A stretch of 64,000 nt of DNA. Origin: Desulfurivibrionaceae bacterium. Lineage in GTDB: Bacteria; Desulfobacterota; Desulfobulbia; Desulfobulbales; UBA5123. Numbering within the stretch: the first letter of the stretch is position 1; each line of letters opens with the position of its first letter. The stretch is from positions 1 through 64,000 of the forward strand of contig JAQYVW010000008.1 of NCBI GenBank assembly GCA_030145325.1. Direction: 5' to 3'. Position numbers and translations under genes: made by a program. The notes beneath the pieces were generated by a model. That model did no database searches. It was not told where the DNA came from and saw nothing but the letters and a program-made list of their open reading frames with translations. Shown piece by piece: positions 7,975-17,894 of this stretch.

Positions 7975-9323
7975 CACTTAACCACTTCGCCCAAAAGAAG
8001 CTTACGGGCAGCGCCAATCAGATACAGGGAACCGGCCACCACAATCAAATCCTCAGCCGTAGCCTCTTGGGCTGCAAGATCAAGGGCCTCGGCAACGGTA
8101 TTCGCGCCGCCCGCCCGATTCTGAGCAAAATCCGGCAACAAGGCCATGAGTTGTGCGGTCTCAGCAGATCGATCGCTTTCCGGGCGGGTAAAAATAATTC
8201 GTGCGCACAGAGGAGCGATTTCAGCCAACATCGGCGCCACATCCTTATCGGCCATACTGGCCCAGACCATGATCACCCGGTGATGGGGAAAGGTGCCGGC
8301 AAGGGCTTTGCACAAAGCCTCTACCCCGGCGGGATTATGAGCGCCATCAAGGAGGTAACGGCGGAGGTTCGGATCAACGGCCAAACCTGCCGCAGACCCC
8401 GACGGGCAGGCAACCTCAACGCCAGTGGCACCATTGAGACAAAAATATTCCATCCGTCCCGGCCAGCGCACTACCGCAAGCCCCTTGCGAATCGCCTCCT
8501 CGCTCACCGGCAACTCCTGGTCCAAAGCCTCCAGGGTGGCAACCGCCAAAGCAGAATTAGCGATCTGATGAACGCCTCCCAACCTACACGGTAGACCAGC
8601 CATGGCCGCTAACTGTTCGCTTACTCCCCGATAATTCCATTCCTGCGGGCCAACCGCTACTCCGGCAAAATCTCGCCCCAACAACCGCAATGACGCGCCT
8701 CGTTCTCGGCACGCTTCTACCACCACCGCCCCGCTGGCATCATCTGCCACCGCCGACACCACCGGCACTCCAGGCTTAATCACCCCCGCCTTTTCAAAGG
8801 CCACCTCGGCCAGGGTGTTGCCAAGATACGCTTCATGATCCATGGAGACGTTGGTTATCACGCTAACCATAGGGGTAACCACATTGGTGGCATCAAGCCT
8901 GCCGCCCATCCCCACTTCAAGAATGGCTACATCAACCTCGCTCTTGGCAAACCAAAGCATGGCCACGGCAGTGGTGAACTCAAAATAGGTAATCTGCCGC
9001 TCCCCCAACACCGCACGAATTTCCGTGGCAATGGCCGCGAACTCTTCTTCGGGGATAAAGGTATCGTTGATGCGAAATCGTTCCCGTACCGAACTAAGAT
9101 GGGGCGAACTGTAAAACCCCACCCGGTATCCCGCCTCAGCAAGGATTGCCAACAAGGTCGCCGACACCGAACCCTTACCATTGGTACCGGCAACATGGAT
9201 AAAACGCAGCCGCTGTTGCGGATGCCCCACCGCGTCGAGAAAGCCGTTCATGCTCTCAAGGCCGAGTTTGATCTTAAAAAATTGCAGGTTATCGAGAAAT
9301 TGCCAAGCCTCTTGATAGTCCAT
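7974..9323 (-). CDS. folC: Bifunctional folylpolyglutamate synthase / dihydrofolate synthase
   Basis: The 449-residue protein is a Mur-ligase-type ATP-dependent ligase that adds glutamate to dihydropteroate and to folates. Evidence is the P-loop HVAGTNGKGSVSA at residues 43-55, the TYFEFTTAVA and ILEVGMGGRLDATN motifs of the central domain, ITNVSMDHEAYLG, and LLDGAHNPAGVEAL beginning the C-terminal domain. Its start overlaps the stop of the upstream helicase (TGATG) and its stop overlaps the HNH gene, so three genes are translated as a coupled unit. Confidence 0.95.
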   Translation of the reverse strand: MDYQEAWQFLDNLQFFKIKLGLESMNGFLDAVGHPQQRLRFIHVAGTNGKGSVSATLLAILAEAGYRVGFYSSPHLSSVRERFRINDTFIPEEEFAAIATEIRAVLGERQITYFEFTTAVAMLWFAKSEVDVAILEVGMGGRLDATNVVTPMVSVITNVSMDHEAYLGNTLAEVAFEKAGVIKPGVPVVSAVADDASGAVVVEACRERGASLRLLGRDFAGVAVGPQEWNYRGVSEQLAAMAGLPCRLGGVHQIANSALAVATLEALDQELPVSEEAIRKGLAVVRWPGRMEYFCLNGATGVEVACPSGSAAGLAVDPNLRRYLLDGAHNPAGVEALCKALAGTFPHHRVIMVWASMADKDVAPMLAEIAPLCARIIFTRPESDRSAETAQLMALLPDFAQNRAGGANTVAEALDLAAQEATAEDLIVVAGSLYLIGAARKLLLGEVVK

Positions 9324-11506
9324 CAGCCCACCACCTCCAGTTTGGCATAATCGAGATGCAGGGTTTTCCGGCCATGGCGAAGAAATTGCACATCCACCGA
9401 GCGCGGCGGCACCACCGCCTCAACCTTGCCCTCGCCGAAAAATGGGTGTTTCACCGCCATCCCCACCGTGAAGGTTGGGCTTGCCTTACTTTGCCTCGGT
9501 ATTTCAGGAGCCCGCGAAGCAGGCGAGCGCCGATATCCAGGCGGAGTGGTAAGGCCGCTACGGGTACTAAGCAGTCCGGGCGGTAATTCAGCTAGAAACG
9601 GGCTGAGGGTGCCCATGGAGAGCGAGCGATCGTAGCCCACCACCTGCCGAGGATAGATAAAATAAAGATTCTTCTTGGCGCGGGTGGCCGCCACATAAAG
9701 GAGCCGCCGCTCCTCTTCCAATTGATCCGGCAACTCAGCCTGCCCGGAGGGGAATTTACCTTCCACCAAATGAATAATGAACACCGCATCCCACTCCAGC
9801 CCCTTGGCAGAATGAACGGTGGAAAGAATCAAGCGGTCATCGCTGGCATCGGCTTGATGATCAACTCCGCTGTCGGGCGGATCAAGGGCGGTGGCATCAA
9901 TGAGGCTCTGTAGGTCTGGATATTCACCTAAGACCACCCGCAGCTGCTCAAGGTCGCGCATGCGGCGGGGATAATCATCGTGATATATGCGCTCAAAGAT
10001 CGGCTGGTAATATTCCATCACCAGATCAAACTGCTCCAATGGCGACAGCCCTTGCCCCAACAGGGAAACCAACAAATCCACAAGCTCGGAAAAACCTTTG
10101 CGCCAGGTGGGAGCTGCCGGATATGCCTTGAGCATGGTCAAGGGGTCATCGGCACCCTTAATGGTGCCAAGAATCTTCTGCACCGTTTTCGGACCCACCT
10201 TATCAAGGAGCAGCAACAAGCGGTTCCAGGAGAGGTGATCGCTGGGGTTGCAGGTGACCCGCAGGAATGAAAGCAGATCCTTGGTGTGCGCCGATTCAGT
10301 TAGCTTGAGCCCGCCTCGTTTTTCAAAAGGTACCTGACGATGATTAAGCTCCATCTCAAGCTTATAGGAATGAAATCCAGAGCGGAACAGCACCGCCATC
10401 TCGCGCAACGGCATCCCCTCCTGTTGATGGGCCAAAATCCGCTCCACCACAAAACGGGCCTGCTCACTTTCGTCCCTCGCCCCCATCAACACCGGCTGCT
10501 CTCCACCCTCAATGCGGCTAAACAACGACTTGGTGTAACGCTGGGCGGCCCGCTCGATCACCGCATTGGTGACGGTGAGGATGGGCTGACAAGAACGGTA
10601 GTTCTCCTCCAGGCGAATAATCTTGGTGCCAGGGAACAGATCGGGAAACTCCATGATATTTTTGAAATCTGCGCCTCGGAAACTGTAGATGGACTGCGAG
10701 TCATCCCCCACCACCATCACGTTGTCGTGGGTGTGGGCAATGGCGCGAACAATCCCGGCCTGAATGCGGTTAGTGTCCTGATACTCGTCAACCATCACAT
10801 GGCTAAAACGGTTTGAGATCTCCAGCTGCACCTCTGGGATCTCAAGAATCCGCTGCCAGTTGACCAGCAGATCGTCATAATCCATCAACCCGTGCTCAAG
10901 CTTGAACTTGCGGTAATGATCGTAAAGACGAACCAGATCATCCAAGAACTCGGCCAAATGACCAAATTCATCATCAAGAAGTTCGCCAAGGGGCGTTGAT
11001 TTATTTACTGATTTGCTGATCAGGTTAATGATCACCCGCTTGGAAGGAAAGCGCCTATTGGCAACCCCCATCGCCAACGAGGATTTGAGCAAGTTAACAA
11101 TGCCTTCGGCATCGGAACGATCAATAATGGTAAAATTGGGGGCAAAGCCAAGATGATGGCCGTAACGACGCAAGAGAAGGTTGGAAACAGCGTGAAAGGT
11201 ACCACCCATTACCCGCTGACAAGATTCGTCGATGAGGAAAGAAGCCCGGTGCAGCATCTCTTGGGCAGCTTTACGGGTAAAGGTGAGGAGAAGAATCTTC
11301 TCAGGCGCGATGCCCTGCTCGATGAGATGGGCCATCCGGTAAACCAGAGTCCGGGTCTTACCGCTACCCGCTCCGGCAATAACCAACACCGGCCCAGACA
11401 TGGTGGTGGCGGCCTGATACTGAGCCGGATTGAGATCCTGTTCACTGACCACCGGCTCGGCCTTTTGCGGCGGGGTGGCTCCCATGGGAAAAAGAGTCTG
11501 TTGCAT
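9323..11506 (-). CDS. UvrD/Rep-family superfamily 1 DNA helicase
   Basis: The roughly 727-residue 3'-5' helicase has Walker A VIAGAGSGKTRT, motif Ia LTFTRKAAQEM, motif II VDEYQDTN, motif III VVGDDSQSIYSFRGA, motif IV IIRLEENYRS, motif V STVHSAKGLEW and motif VI LYVAATRAKK. The last 50 residues (FTVGMAVKHPFFGEGKVEAV) resemble the small C-terminal module of PcrA. It should act in repair or replication restart. The track start at 11542 is a TTG; the ATG at 11506 (MQQTLFPMG) is preferred, although neither has a strong ribosome-binding site. Confidence 0.93.
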   Translation of the reverse strand: MQQTLFPMGATPPQKAEPVVSEQDLNPAQYQAATTMSGPVLVIAGAGSGKTRTLVYRMAHLIEQGIAPEKILLLTFTRKAAQEMLHRASFLIDESCQRVMGGTFHAVSNLLLRRYGHHLGFAPNFTIIDRSDAEGIVNLLKSSLAMGVANRRFPSKRVIINLISKSVNKSTPLGELLDDEFGHLAEFLDDLVRLYDHYRKFKLEHGLMDYDDLLVNWQRILEIPEVQLEISNRFSHVMVDEYQDTNRIQAGIVRAIAHTHDNVMVVGDDSQSIYSFRGADFKNIMEFPDLFPGTKIIRLEENYRSCQPILTVTNAVIERAAQRYTKSLFSRIEGGEQPVLMGARDESEQARFVVERILAHQQEGMPLREMAVLFRSGFHSYKLEMELNHRQVPFEKRGGLKLTESAHTKDLLSFLRVTCNPSDHLSWNRLLLLLDKVGPKTVQKILGTIKGADDPLTMLKAYPAAPTWRKGFSELVDLLVSLLGQGLSPLEQFDLVMEYYQPIFERIYHDDYPRRMRDLEQLRVVLGEYPDLQSLIDATALDPPDSGVDHQADASDDRLILSTVHSAKGLEWDAVFIIHLVEGKFPSGQAELPDQLEEERRLLYVAATRAKKNLYFIYPRQVVGYDRSLSMGTLSPFLAELPPGLLSTRSGLTTPPGYRRSPASRAPEIPRQSKASPTFTVGMAVKHPFFGEGKVEAVVPPRSVDVQFLRHGRKTLHLDYAKLEVVG

Positions 11507-11620
11507 GGCGGCCAATGTACCACAGAGACTATCCCCCTGCAACGCCGAAGCCCCAACATGATCTGCTCCGAGAAGGGGTCACACAAGTATTTTTTGATTT
11601 GCTAATTGACGGATTTTGAT

Positions 11621-11649
11621 TTGACGGTCACTGAAGGCCGATGTACTGT
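11621..11649 (+). promoter_or_regulatory. Putative sigma-70 promoter
   Basis: TTGACG and TACTGT are separated by 17 bases, about 75 bases before the ATG at 11725. The gene upstream is divergent, so a promoter is required here. Confidence 0.4.
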
Positions 11650-11724
11650 TACAAAGTTTTTGCTGCTAAAAATAATTTCCGATTAAACAATCACCGCCAA
11701 GTCATAAGAGCAAGAGGTGCCACC

Positions 11725-12123
11725 ATGAACAGCAACGAATTCAACAAAATTTTCAACCAACAAACGTTGGCCGAAATCTTTCCAGCCCACCGGGCCAACC
11801 AATTTTTTGAAGCCCTTTTCGGTGACGCTTCGGAAGGCGCATATGATATCAGCCTGGCCTTCATTGAACATCGCGCCACTGACAACACCCTTCTCTTCGA
11901 ACTGCAACTAAGTCAACGTCCGGGATGTTGCCTGGCCTGTAACCTTACCCATGGCCTGCCCACGGTCTTTACCCGTCATCCCATCATCAACATCAATGGC
12001 GTGGTGGCGGAGATCGACAAACTTATTGGCGACAACGTCTCCTGCAGAGATTGGCGACTGGGCGCAACCAACAGTGTCTCCAGTGCCTTGCACACCTTAC
12101 CACTGACCATCAACCTCGCCTGA
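11725..12123 (+). CDS. Conserved hypothetical protein with a Cys pair
   Basis: This 132-residue soluble protein has no recognised domain. I recall similar Deltaproteobacterial proteins carrying the same block (LFELQLSQRPGCCLACNLTHG), some labelled in databases with a misleading eukaryotic homeobox name. The start at 11725 (MNSNEFNK) is preferred to the track start because AGAGG precedes it and a promoter lies in the longer version. The CCLAC cluster could bind metal. It stands alone, divergent from the helicase operon. Confidence 0.7.
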   Translation: MNSNEFNKIFNQQTLAEIFPAHRANQFFEALFGDASEGAYDISLAFIEHRATDNTLLFELQLSQRPGCCLACNLTHGLPTVFTRHPIININGVVAEIDKLIGDNVSCRDWRLGATNSVSSALHTLPLTINLA

Positions 12124-12219
12124 TCCCACAAACCTCATCCGAACCCGGTGAGCATGGGGCAAAACACGTTTCTCCAACACCAAACAAGGGCGGTGACGAC
12201 GGCCACAAGCACCCAGACC

Positions 12220-12984
12220 CTACACGGGTAGGATTGAAAGATTAGAAAAATAACGGCCCACATCTTCAGGGCGATGCGCGTCAGAACCCGCTTCCAAGCG
12301 TAGGCCCAAGGCAACGGCCTGGTGGATGATCGCTAACGCCGGGTACGGCTCGTTACGCAACGGGAACCCGGACGTATTTACCTCCAGAGCCATATTCCGT
12401 TCCAGCAACGCGGCCAGGATTGCCTCTATCTGCTCAAGGTGATGGGGGCTGAGACATAAACCAGGGTGGTGCCGCAACGCCGCATCAAGATGGCAAAGGA
12501 CATTCCCCGGCAACTCACATATCGCGTCCAGTAAACCGGCAAAATATCGATCCAGAATCTTACTGACTCCCACCCCACGAAAAACATCCATATTTTCACG
12601 CTTCCGGCTCAACAGATTATAATGATGACCGGCAACCTCCATAAAATGATACGAGATGCCCACCCGGTCCCACCGGTACTTAGCGAGAAATTCTTTAAGC
12701 TCATCCACCCGCTCCGGATTATATCCCACCTCAACCCCTAGGCCGATATTGATCTGATCACCGTATTTGCCGCGCAACCTTCGCCCTTCCTGATGGTAGG
12801 AGGCAAAATCATCCTCGGTGAGCCAGGTGGTTTCAAAATAATTTATGCCTATCTCCAGGTGCTCCAGAAAAACCAACCCTTCCAGGCCACACTCAATTGC
12901 GGCCTGGACGTACTCCTCCATGGTGCCAACGGCATGATGACAGAGGAAAGTATGCACATGATGATCGACAGCGGTTTTGATCAT
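12220..12984 (-). CDS. PHP-domain phosphoesterase, histidinol-phosphatase-like (HisK type)
   Basis: The 254-residue PHP-fold protein carries the expected metal ligands: DHHVHTFLCHHAVG at the start, a FLEHLEIG motif, and the C-terminal GSDAHRPEDVGRYF. The family includes HisK-type histidinol-phosphate phosphatases of histidine synthesis and other phosphoesterases. No other his gene is nearby, so the substrate is not certain. Confidence 0.8.
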   Translation of the reverse strand: MIKTAVDHHVHTFLCHHAVGTMEEYVQAAIECGLEGLVFLEHLEIGINYFETTWLTEDDFASYHQEGRRLRGKYGDQINIGLGVEVGYNPERVDELKEFLAKYRWDRVGISYHFMEVAGHHYNLLSRKRENMDVFRGVGVSKILDRYFAGLLDAICELPGNVLCHLDAALRHHPGLCLSPHHLEQIEAILAALLERNMALEVNTSGFPLRNEPYPALAIIHQAVALGLRLEAGSDAHRPEDVGRYFSNLSILPV

Positions 12985-13017
12985 TGCTAATTAAACCCTT
13001 AACAGCTGATATCACAT

Positions 13018-13053
13018 AAAAAAAGGCACGTCCTCGCATAGCAAGAACGCGCC
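13018..13053 (-). terminator. Rho-independent terminator of the 62-residue ORF
   Basis: On the minus strand GGCGCGTTCTTGC and GCGAGGACGTGCC-type arms give a 13-bp stem with three G-U pairs and a three-base loop, followed by seven T. It begins about 25 bases after the stop codon at 13080. Confidence 0.8.
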
Positions 13054-13079
13054 CTCAAATTCATCACGATTCGTACTGA

Positions 13080-13268
13080 CTAACAGTTACCCTTGGGGAA
13101 GAAATGAAGGATACCGTTAACCTCAGAAGTATCACAGATATCACCGGGTCCAAATTCAATCAGATCTTCATAACCCTGAACCGGTAACGCCAAGGGCTGT
13201 CCGTCCGGCATGTGATAGACAATGGTTTTCACATTTTCCATATTGATCGCTGGAGATAGCCATTCCAT
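13080..13268 (-). CDS. Small acidic protein of unknown function
   Basis: The 62-residue protein starts MEWLSPAINMENVKTIVYHM and ends FPKGNC. A strong Shine-Dalgarno (AAGGAGG) lies nine bases before the ATG and a strong terminator follows, so it is very probably expressed as its own unit or as the end of the ftsK transcript. It has no TM helix or known motif; it carries two Cys, one at the very C-terminus. Confidence 0.65.
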   Translation of the reverse strand: MEWLSPAINMENVKTIVYHMPDGQPLALPVQGYEDLIEFGPGDICDTSEVNGILHFFPKGNC

Positions 13269-13428
13269 AGTTTGTTACCTCCTTGTAACTGGTTTCTCTT
13301 ACCTTACTTATCGGAATACAACAGCACCGACTGTAATCTATTCGTCGCTATTTTTTCAGCTGGTGGAAATACAGCAGTTGACATCAACACTGTTAAGCAT
13401 TTAAGCGGTTTCGGCAAGGATAAAAAAC

Positions 13429-15561
13429 TCAATAAGAATTTCTTACCAAAACCTCACGGGCTTTAGCGCCGTCAGCGGCACCGACCACCCCCTCCTGTTC
13501 CATGCGCTCAATTATTCGCGCCGCTCGATTGTAACCTATCCGCAGACGTCGCTGCACCATGGAAATGGAGGCCTGGCCCGCTTCACAGACCAAGGCCAAA
13601 GCCTCGTCATATTTCTCGTCATAATCCTCCTCAACAGTACCGTCATTCTCCGGCTCGTCGGTAATCTGAAGCATGGACTCTTCATACTTGGCGGTACCCT
13701 GCCCTTTCAAGAAGTTAACGATGCGTTCGATTTCCTTCTCGGAGATGTACGCACCATGGATCCGTTGCAGCTTAGCTACCCCCGGCGGTAGGAAGAGCAT
13801 GTCTCCTGCTCCCAGCAGATGCTCAGCACCACTGGTGTCGATGATGGTTCGCGAATCGATCTTGGAGGAAACCTTGAAGGAAATACGGGTGGGGAAGTTG
13901 GCCTTGATCAGGCCGGTAAGCACATCCACCGACGGTCTCTGGGTGGCTAGGATGAGATGCATCCCTGCGGCACGAGCCATCTGCGCCAAACGCGCCACCG
14001 AATCTTCAACCTCACGGGAGGAAACCATCATCAAGTCAGCCAACTCGTCGATGATGATGATAATCAATGGCAATTTTTCTTCGGCGACTTCATTATAACC
14101 GGCCAGACTCTTAACCCGCGCCTCTTCCATGAGCTGATAACGACGCTCCATTTCCCGCACCGCCCACTGCAGCGCGCGGCTGGCTAGTTTAGGATCAACC
14201 ACCACCGGATGAAGAAGATGGGGAATATCCTCATAGGCGGAAAGCTCAATCCGCTTGGGATCAACCATCAACATCCGCACCTCTGCAGGAGTTGATTTCA
14301 TCAGGATCGAGCTGATAATGGTATTGATCCCCACACTCTTACCCGCGCCGGTGGCCCCGGCGATGAGCAAATGGGGCATTTTGGCGAGATTAGCCACCAC
14401 CGGGTTACCCACCACATCCATACCCAAAGCGATGGTAAGTCGGGAAACCGCTTTCAGAAACGATTCACCAGCAACAATATCACGAAAATAAACAATATGT
14501 CGCTCGGGGTTAGGAATTTCAATCCCCAGGGCCGCCTTACCGGGAACAGAACCAACAATACGAACGCTTTCAGCCTTGAGGCCAAGGGCCAGGTCATCGG
14601 CCAAAGCGACAATCTTATTGATCTTCACCCCAGGGGCCGGAGCAAACTCGTAGGTGGTGATCACCGGGCCGGGAGAAATACCCTCGACCTTGCCGATCAC
14701 CCCAAAATCCTTTAATTTTTCCTCAAGCAGACGGCTCACCGCATAATAATGATCGCGATCAACAACCATCTCGCTCCGTTCCGGCTTATCCAATAGATTA
14801 ATGGACGGAAGCTGGTACTTACCGGGCGAAACCGGCAGGGTCTGAAACTCATCATCCTCGCCGCTATCTTCGGGTGGAGCCACCGGCGTATGAACATTGG
14901 GAACGCTGGCAGGAGATTCCTTTACCGGCGGTACTTCAGGCTTAAGCTCTTTCTTGACCCCAACCTTAGCAATGCTCCCCTCCTCTTTCACTTGCTTACG
15001 CAGCCGCTCCCGAACCAGCGTGGAAGTCTGGCCCAGCCTGCGGCCAAAACCATAGACGGAGAAACGAACCGAAACCATCAGGGAGACAAGGAGAACCAGA
15101 AGAAAAAGAAGAACGGAACCAGGCCCACCGAAATAAGTACCCAGATAAAAATAGAGCAGAGTACCCAGGGTACCACCAGCAGGGAAGGTATGAGCAAAGA
15201 TGGCAAAAGAATCAACCCCAGTGGCGGCCAAAAGACCACTGCTGGCGATAAGAATACCGGTGACCCCTCCACACACAAAGGGGAGGTCCTGTAAGGAAAA
15301 TCGGGAGAAAAATATCCGGACGGCAAAAAGGAAAAGAAGAATGGGAATCCAAAAACTACTGAAACCGAAAACACCCATCAGAGCCAAGGAGATGAGGTTA
15401 CCCACCACCCCCCCCCAGTTCTTCACCGGAAGAGCAGAAGAAGTGGGCAGGTAACTGAGCAGGCAGATCAACAAAAAAAGAGCGAAAAACCCCAGTACCA
15501 CCGCCAGGATTTCCCGATTCAAGGATGGCGCTGCCGACTCCTGACTTTGTCCCTTGGCCAT
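13429..15561 (-). CDS. ftsK: DNA translocase FtsK/SpoIIIE
   Basis: The 710-residue protein has an N-terminal membrane domain of about four helices (residues 18-170), a short linker rich in Pro and acidic residues (190-240), a RecA-like motor with Walker A GATGAGKS at 402-409 and Walker B around IIIIIDELADLM, and a C-terminal winged-helix gamma domain (640-705, ISMVQRRLRIGYNRAARIIE) that reads polar sequences. It pumps chromosome ends at the septum and activates XerCD. The linker is short compared with E. coli FtsK, as in SpoIIIE-like members. It follows nusB by 19 bases. Confidence 0.95.
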   Translation of the reverse strand: MAKGQSQESAAPSLNREILAVVLGFFALFLLICLLSYLPTSSALPVKNWGGVVGNLISLALMGVFGFSSFWIPILLFLFAVRIFFSRFSLQDLPFVCGGVTGILIASSGLLAATGVDSFAIFAHTFPAGGTLGTLLYFYLGTYFGGPGSVLLFLLVLLVSLMVSVRFSVYGFGRRLGQTSTLVRERLRKQVKEEGSIAKVGVKKELKPEVPPVKESPASVPNVHTPVAPPEDSGEDDEFQTLPVSPGKYQLPSINLLDKPERSEMVVDRDHYYAVSRLLEEKLKDFGVIGKVEGISPGPVITTYEFAPAPGVKINKIVALADDLALGLKAESVRIVGSVPGKAALGIEIPNPERHIVYFRDIVAGESFLKAVSRLTIALGMDVVGNPVVANLAKMPHLLIAGATGAGKSVGINTIISSILMKSTPAEVRMLMVDPKRIELSAYEDIPHLLHPVVVDPKLASRALQWAVREMERRYQLMEEARVKSLAGYNEVAEEKLPLIIIIIDELADLMMVSSREVEDSVARLAQMARAAGMHLILATQRPSVDVLTGLIKANFPTRISFKVSSKIDSRTIIDTSGAEHLLGAGDMLFLPPGVAKLQRIHGAYISEKEIERIVNFLKGQGTAKYEESMLQITDEPENDGTVEEDYDEKYDEALALVCEAGQASISMVQRRLRIGYNRAARIIERMEQEGVVGAADGAKAREVLVRNSY

Positions 15562-15580
15562 AAACTGATCTCAGAGCTGT

Positions 15581-16042
15581 TCAATCATTAGCGGCGGTAT
15601 CAACACTGCTACTCTTGGTTTCCAACTGGGTCTGCGGCTTGACATCCTTGGCAATCCCATCAAGGATACCATTGATAAACGGGGCCGATTCTTCACTACT
15701 AAATCGCTTTGATACTTCCAAGGCCTCATTAATCACCACCTGAGCCGGGATATCGGGCCTAAAACAAAGTTCATAGGCACCAATGCGGATGATATTCCGG
15801 TCCACCAAGGACATCCGCTCCATCCGCCAGTTTTGCGCCTGAGTGGATATACGTTGATCGAGTTCATCATGATGCGCCACCAACCCATCCACCAACTCGG
15901 TGGCATAGGGCAGAGCCTTCTTATTGATCTCAAAATGCTCACGGAGGAGCAAGAAGGTTTCAGAAACCGGCTTGCCACTTTGATCGCTCTGGTAAAGAGA
16001 TTGCAGAACCAGTTCCCTGGCCTTACGTCGTAAACTGCTCAT
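15581..16042 (-). CDS. nusB: Transcription antitermination factor NusB
   Basis: The 153-residue protein shows the NusB fold: SLRRKARELVLQSLYQSDQSG at the N-terminus, the SLVDRNIIRIGAYEL helix, and VVINEALEVSKRFS plus PFINGILDGIAK near the C-terminus. It binds boxA RNA with NusE in rRNA antitermination. It directly follows ribH, the common rib-nusB order. Confidence 0.95.
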   Translation of the reverse strand: MSSLRRKARELVLQSLYQSDQSGKPVSETFLLLREHFEINKKALPYATELVDGLVAHHDELDQRISTQAQNWRMERMSLVDRNIIRIGAYELCFRPDIPAQVVINEALEVSKRFSSEESAPFINGILDGIAKDVKPQTQLETKSSSVDTAAND

Positions 16043-16048
16043 TTATTA

Positions 16049-16513
16049 TTATATCTGCCCCAACAGATTGACCATTTCGATGGCGGCCATGGCGCACTCG
16101 GAGCCCTTGTTTCCAGCCTTGGAACCTGCCCGTTCAATGGCCTGCTCAATGCTGTCAGTGGTGAGAACGCCGAAAAGGATCGGCAAACCGGTATCCATGC
16201 CCACCTGGGCGATGCCCTTGGCCGCCTCGTTGATCACCAGATCAAAATGCGGGGTGGCTCCACGAATAACCACTCCGAGGCAGATTACGGCATCATACTT
16301 GCCTGAACGCGCCATCTTTTGCGCCACCAACGGCAGCTCATAAGCTCCTGGGACACGGGCGACATCGATATCGGTGCTGGCAGCGCCGGAACGCTGCAAC
16401 GAATCAATGGCACCTTCCAGGAGACGTTCGGATATAAAAGAGTTGAAACGGGCAACAATAATGCCGAATTTCTTGCCTTCCGCACTTAAATTACCTTCCA
16501 GAAAATTAGCCAT
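16049..16513 (-). CDS. ribH: 6,7-dimethyl-8-ribityllumazine synthase
   Basis: The 154-residue lumazine synthase condenses the ribityl-diaminopyrimidine with dihydroxybutanone phosphate. Motifs are [39 protein letters not shown], and [16 protein letters not shown] with the C-terminal [14 protein letters not shown]. The start at 16513 (MANFLEG) has GGAGG six bases upstream; the track start four codons earlier is GTG inside that ribosome-binding site. Confidence 0.95.
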   Translation of the reverse strand: MANFLEGNLSAEGKKFGIIVARFNSFISERLLEGAIDSLQRSGAASTDIDVARVPGAYELPLVAQKMARSGKYDAVICLGVVIRGATPHFDLVINEAAKGIAQVGMDTGLPILFGVLTTDSIEQAIERAGSKAGNKGSECAMAAIEMVNLLGQI

Positions 16514-16566
16514 TACTTCCTCCACATTTGGATATTTTGAAAATTAAAACCTTTAGAAGGTATTCT

Positions 16567-17787
16567 TTATTTGTTACCGCCAGACAACATATCCAGCATA
16601 TGTCCCATTTTATCTTTCTTGCATTTCAGATACTCGAGATTGTCCACTCCCGGCTCAACCTCAACCGGCAACCTCTCCGCAACCTCGATCCCATAGCCCT
16701 CTAACCCAACGATCTTCTTTGGGTTATTGGTGATCAAACGCATCTTGCGAATACCAAGATCACGAAGAATCTGGGCGCCGATACCATAATCACGCAGATC
16801 AGCCTTGAAGCCCAATTCCAGGTTCGCTTCCACAGTATCCATGCCCTGATCTTGCAAGGCATAGGCCTTGAGCTTGTTGACCAGACCGATGCCGCGCCCT
16901 TCCTGATGCATATAGAGAATGACGCCGTTGCCTTCCTTCTCCACCATCTTCATCGCCGCATGCAGCTGACTTCCACAGTCGCAACGCAGGGAACCAAAGA
17001 CATCGCCGGTGAGACACTCGGAATGCACCCGCACCATCACCGGTTTTTCAGGATTAATCTTGCCCTTAATCAAAGCCAGATGTTCATAGTTGTCAACATC
17101 GTTAGTATAAACGATGGCGGTGAAATCGCCACCATAACAGGTGGGCATCTTAGTCTCGGCTGCCCGATGGACAAGGCTGTCCTTCTCGATCCGATAGGCG
17201 ATGAGATCGGCAATGGTACAAACCTTAAGCTTATGTTTCTTGGCGAATTTTTTCAGATCCGGCAGCCGAGCCATGGTGCCGTCGTCCTTCATAATCTCGC
17301 AGATCACCCCAGCTGGTTGGAGCCCGGCAAGACGAGCCAAATCAACCGACCCTTCGGTCTGGCCGGTACGAACCAAAACCCCGCCCCGTTTAGCGCGGAG
17401 AGGGAATATATGCCCAGGGCTGACCAGATCGGATGGTTTCACATCCTCACGAGCCGCCACCTGAATGGTTCGGGCCCGATCAGCAGCAGAGATACCAGTG
17501 GTGACACCTGTACGAGCCTCAATACTGACCGTGAAAGCTGTCTCATAAGGAGACTGGTTGTCACGAACCATCATCGGCAGTTTTAATTTTTCCAGTTGAT
17601 CCGGGGTCAGAGTCAAACAGATCAACCCCCGGCCATGGGTAGCCATGAAATTAACCGCATCCGGGGTCACCAGATGGGCGGCCATACAGAGATCACCCTC
17701 GTTTTCGCGATCCTCGTCATCCATAAGGATAACCATCTTACCGGCACGAATATCTTCGATACATTCCTCAATGGTATTAACCGTCAT
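16567..17787 (-). CDS. ribBA: Bifunctional DHBP synthase / GTP cyclohydrolase II
   Basis: The 406-residue RibBA fusion makes both riboflavin precursors. The N-terminal half is DHBP synthase ([37 protein letters not shown]). The C-terminal half is GTP cyclohydrolase II with its zinc site ([17 protein letters not shown]) and [13 protein letters not shown]. The ATG at 17787 (MTVNTIEEC) is chosen; the track extension to 17832 adds 15 unconserved residues. GGTGGTGAAAG lies just upstream. Confidence 0.95.
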   Translation of the reverse strand: MTVNTIEECIEDIRAGKMVILMDDEDRENEGDLCMAAHLVTPDAVNFMATHGRGLICLTLTPDQLEKLKLPMMVRDNQSPYETAFTVSIEARTGVTTGISAADRARTIQVAAREDVKPSDLVSPGHIFPLRAKRGGVLVRTGQTEGSVDLARLAGLQPAGVICEIMKDDGTMARLPDLKKFAKKHKLKVCTIADLIAYRIEKDSLVHRAAETKMPTCYGGDFTAIVYTNDVDNYEHLALIKGKINPEKPVMVRVHSECLTGDVFGSLRCDCGSQLHAAMKMVEKEGNGVILYMHQEGRGIGLVNKLKAYALQDQGMDTVEANLELGFKADLRDYGIGAQILRDLGIRKMRLITNNPKKIVGLEGYGIEVAERLPVEVEPGVDNLEYLKCKKDKMGHMLDMLSGGNK

Positions 17788-17894
17788 TCTTTCACCACCA
17801 CAACCGCCCTGAACACTAGGCGTAAGAAGCATTTACTCAAAAAAATGCCACCACTGATTGCATTCAGCAGCAACTTAAATATCAATTATATTTA

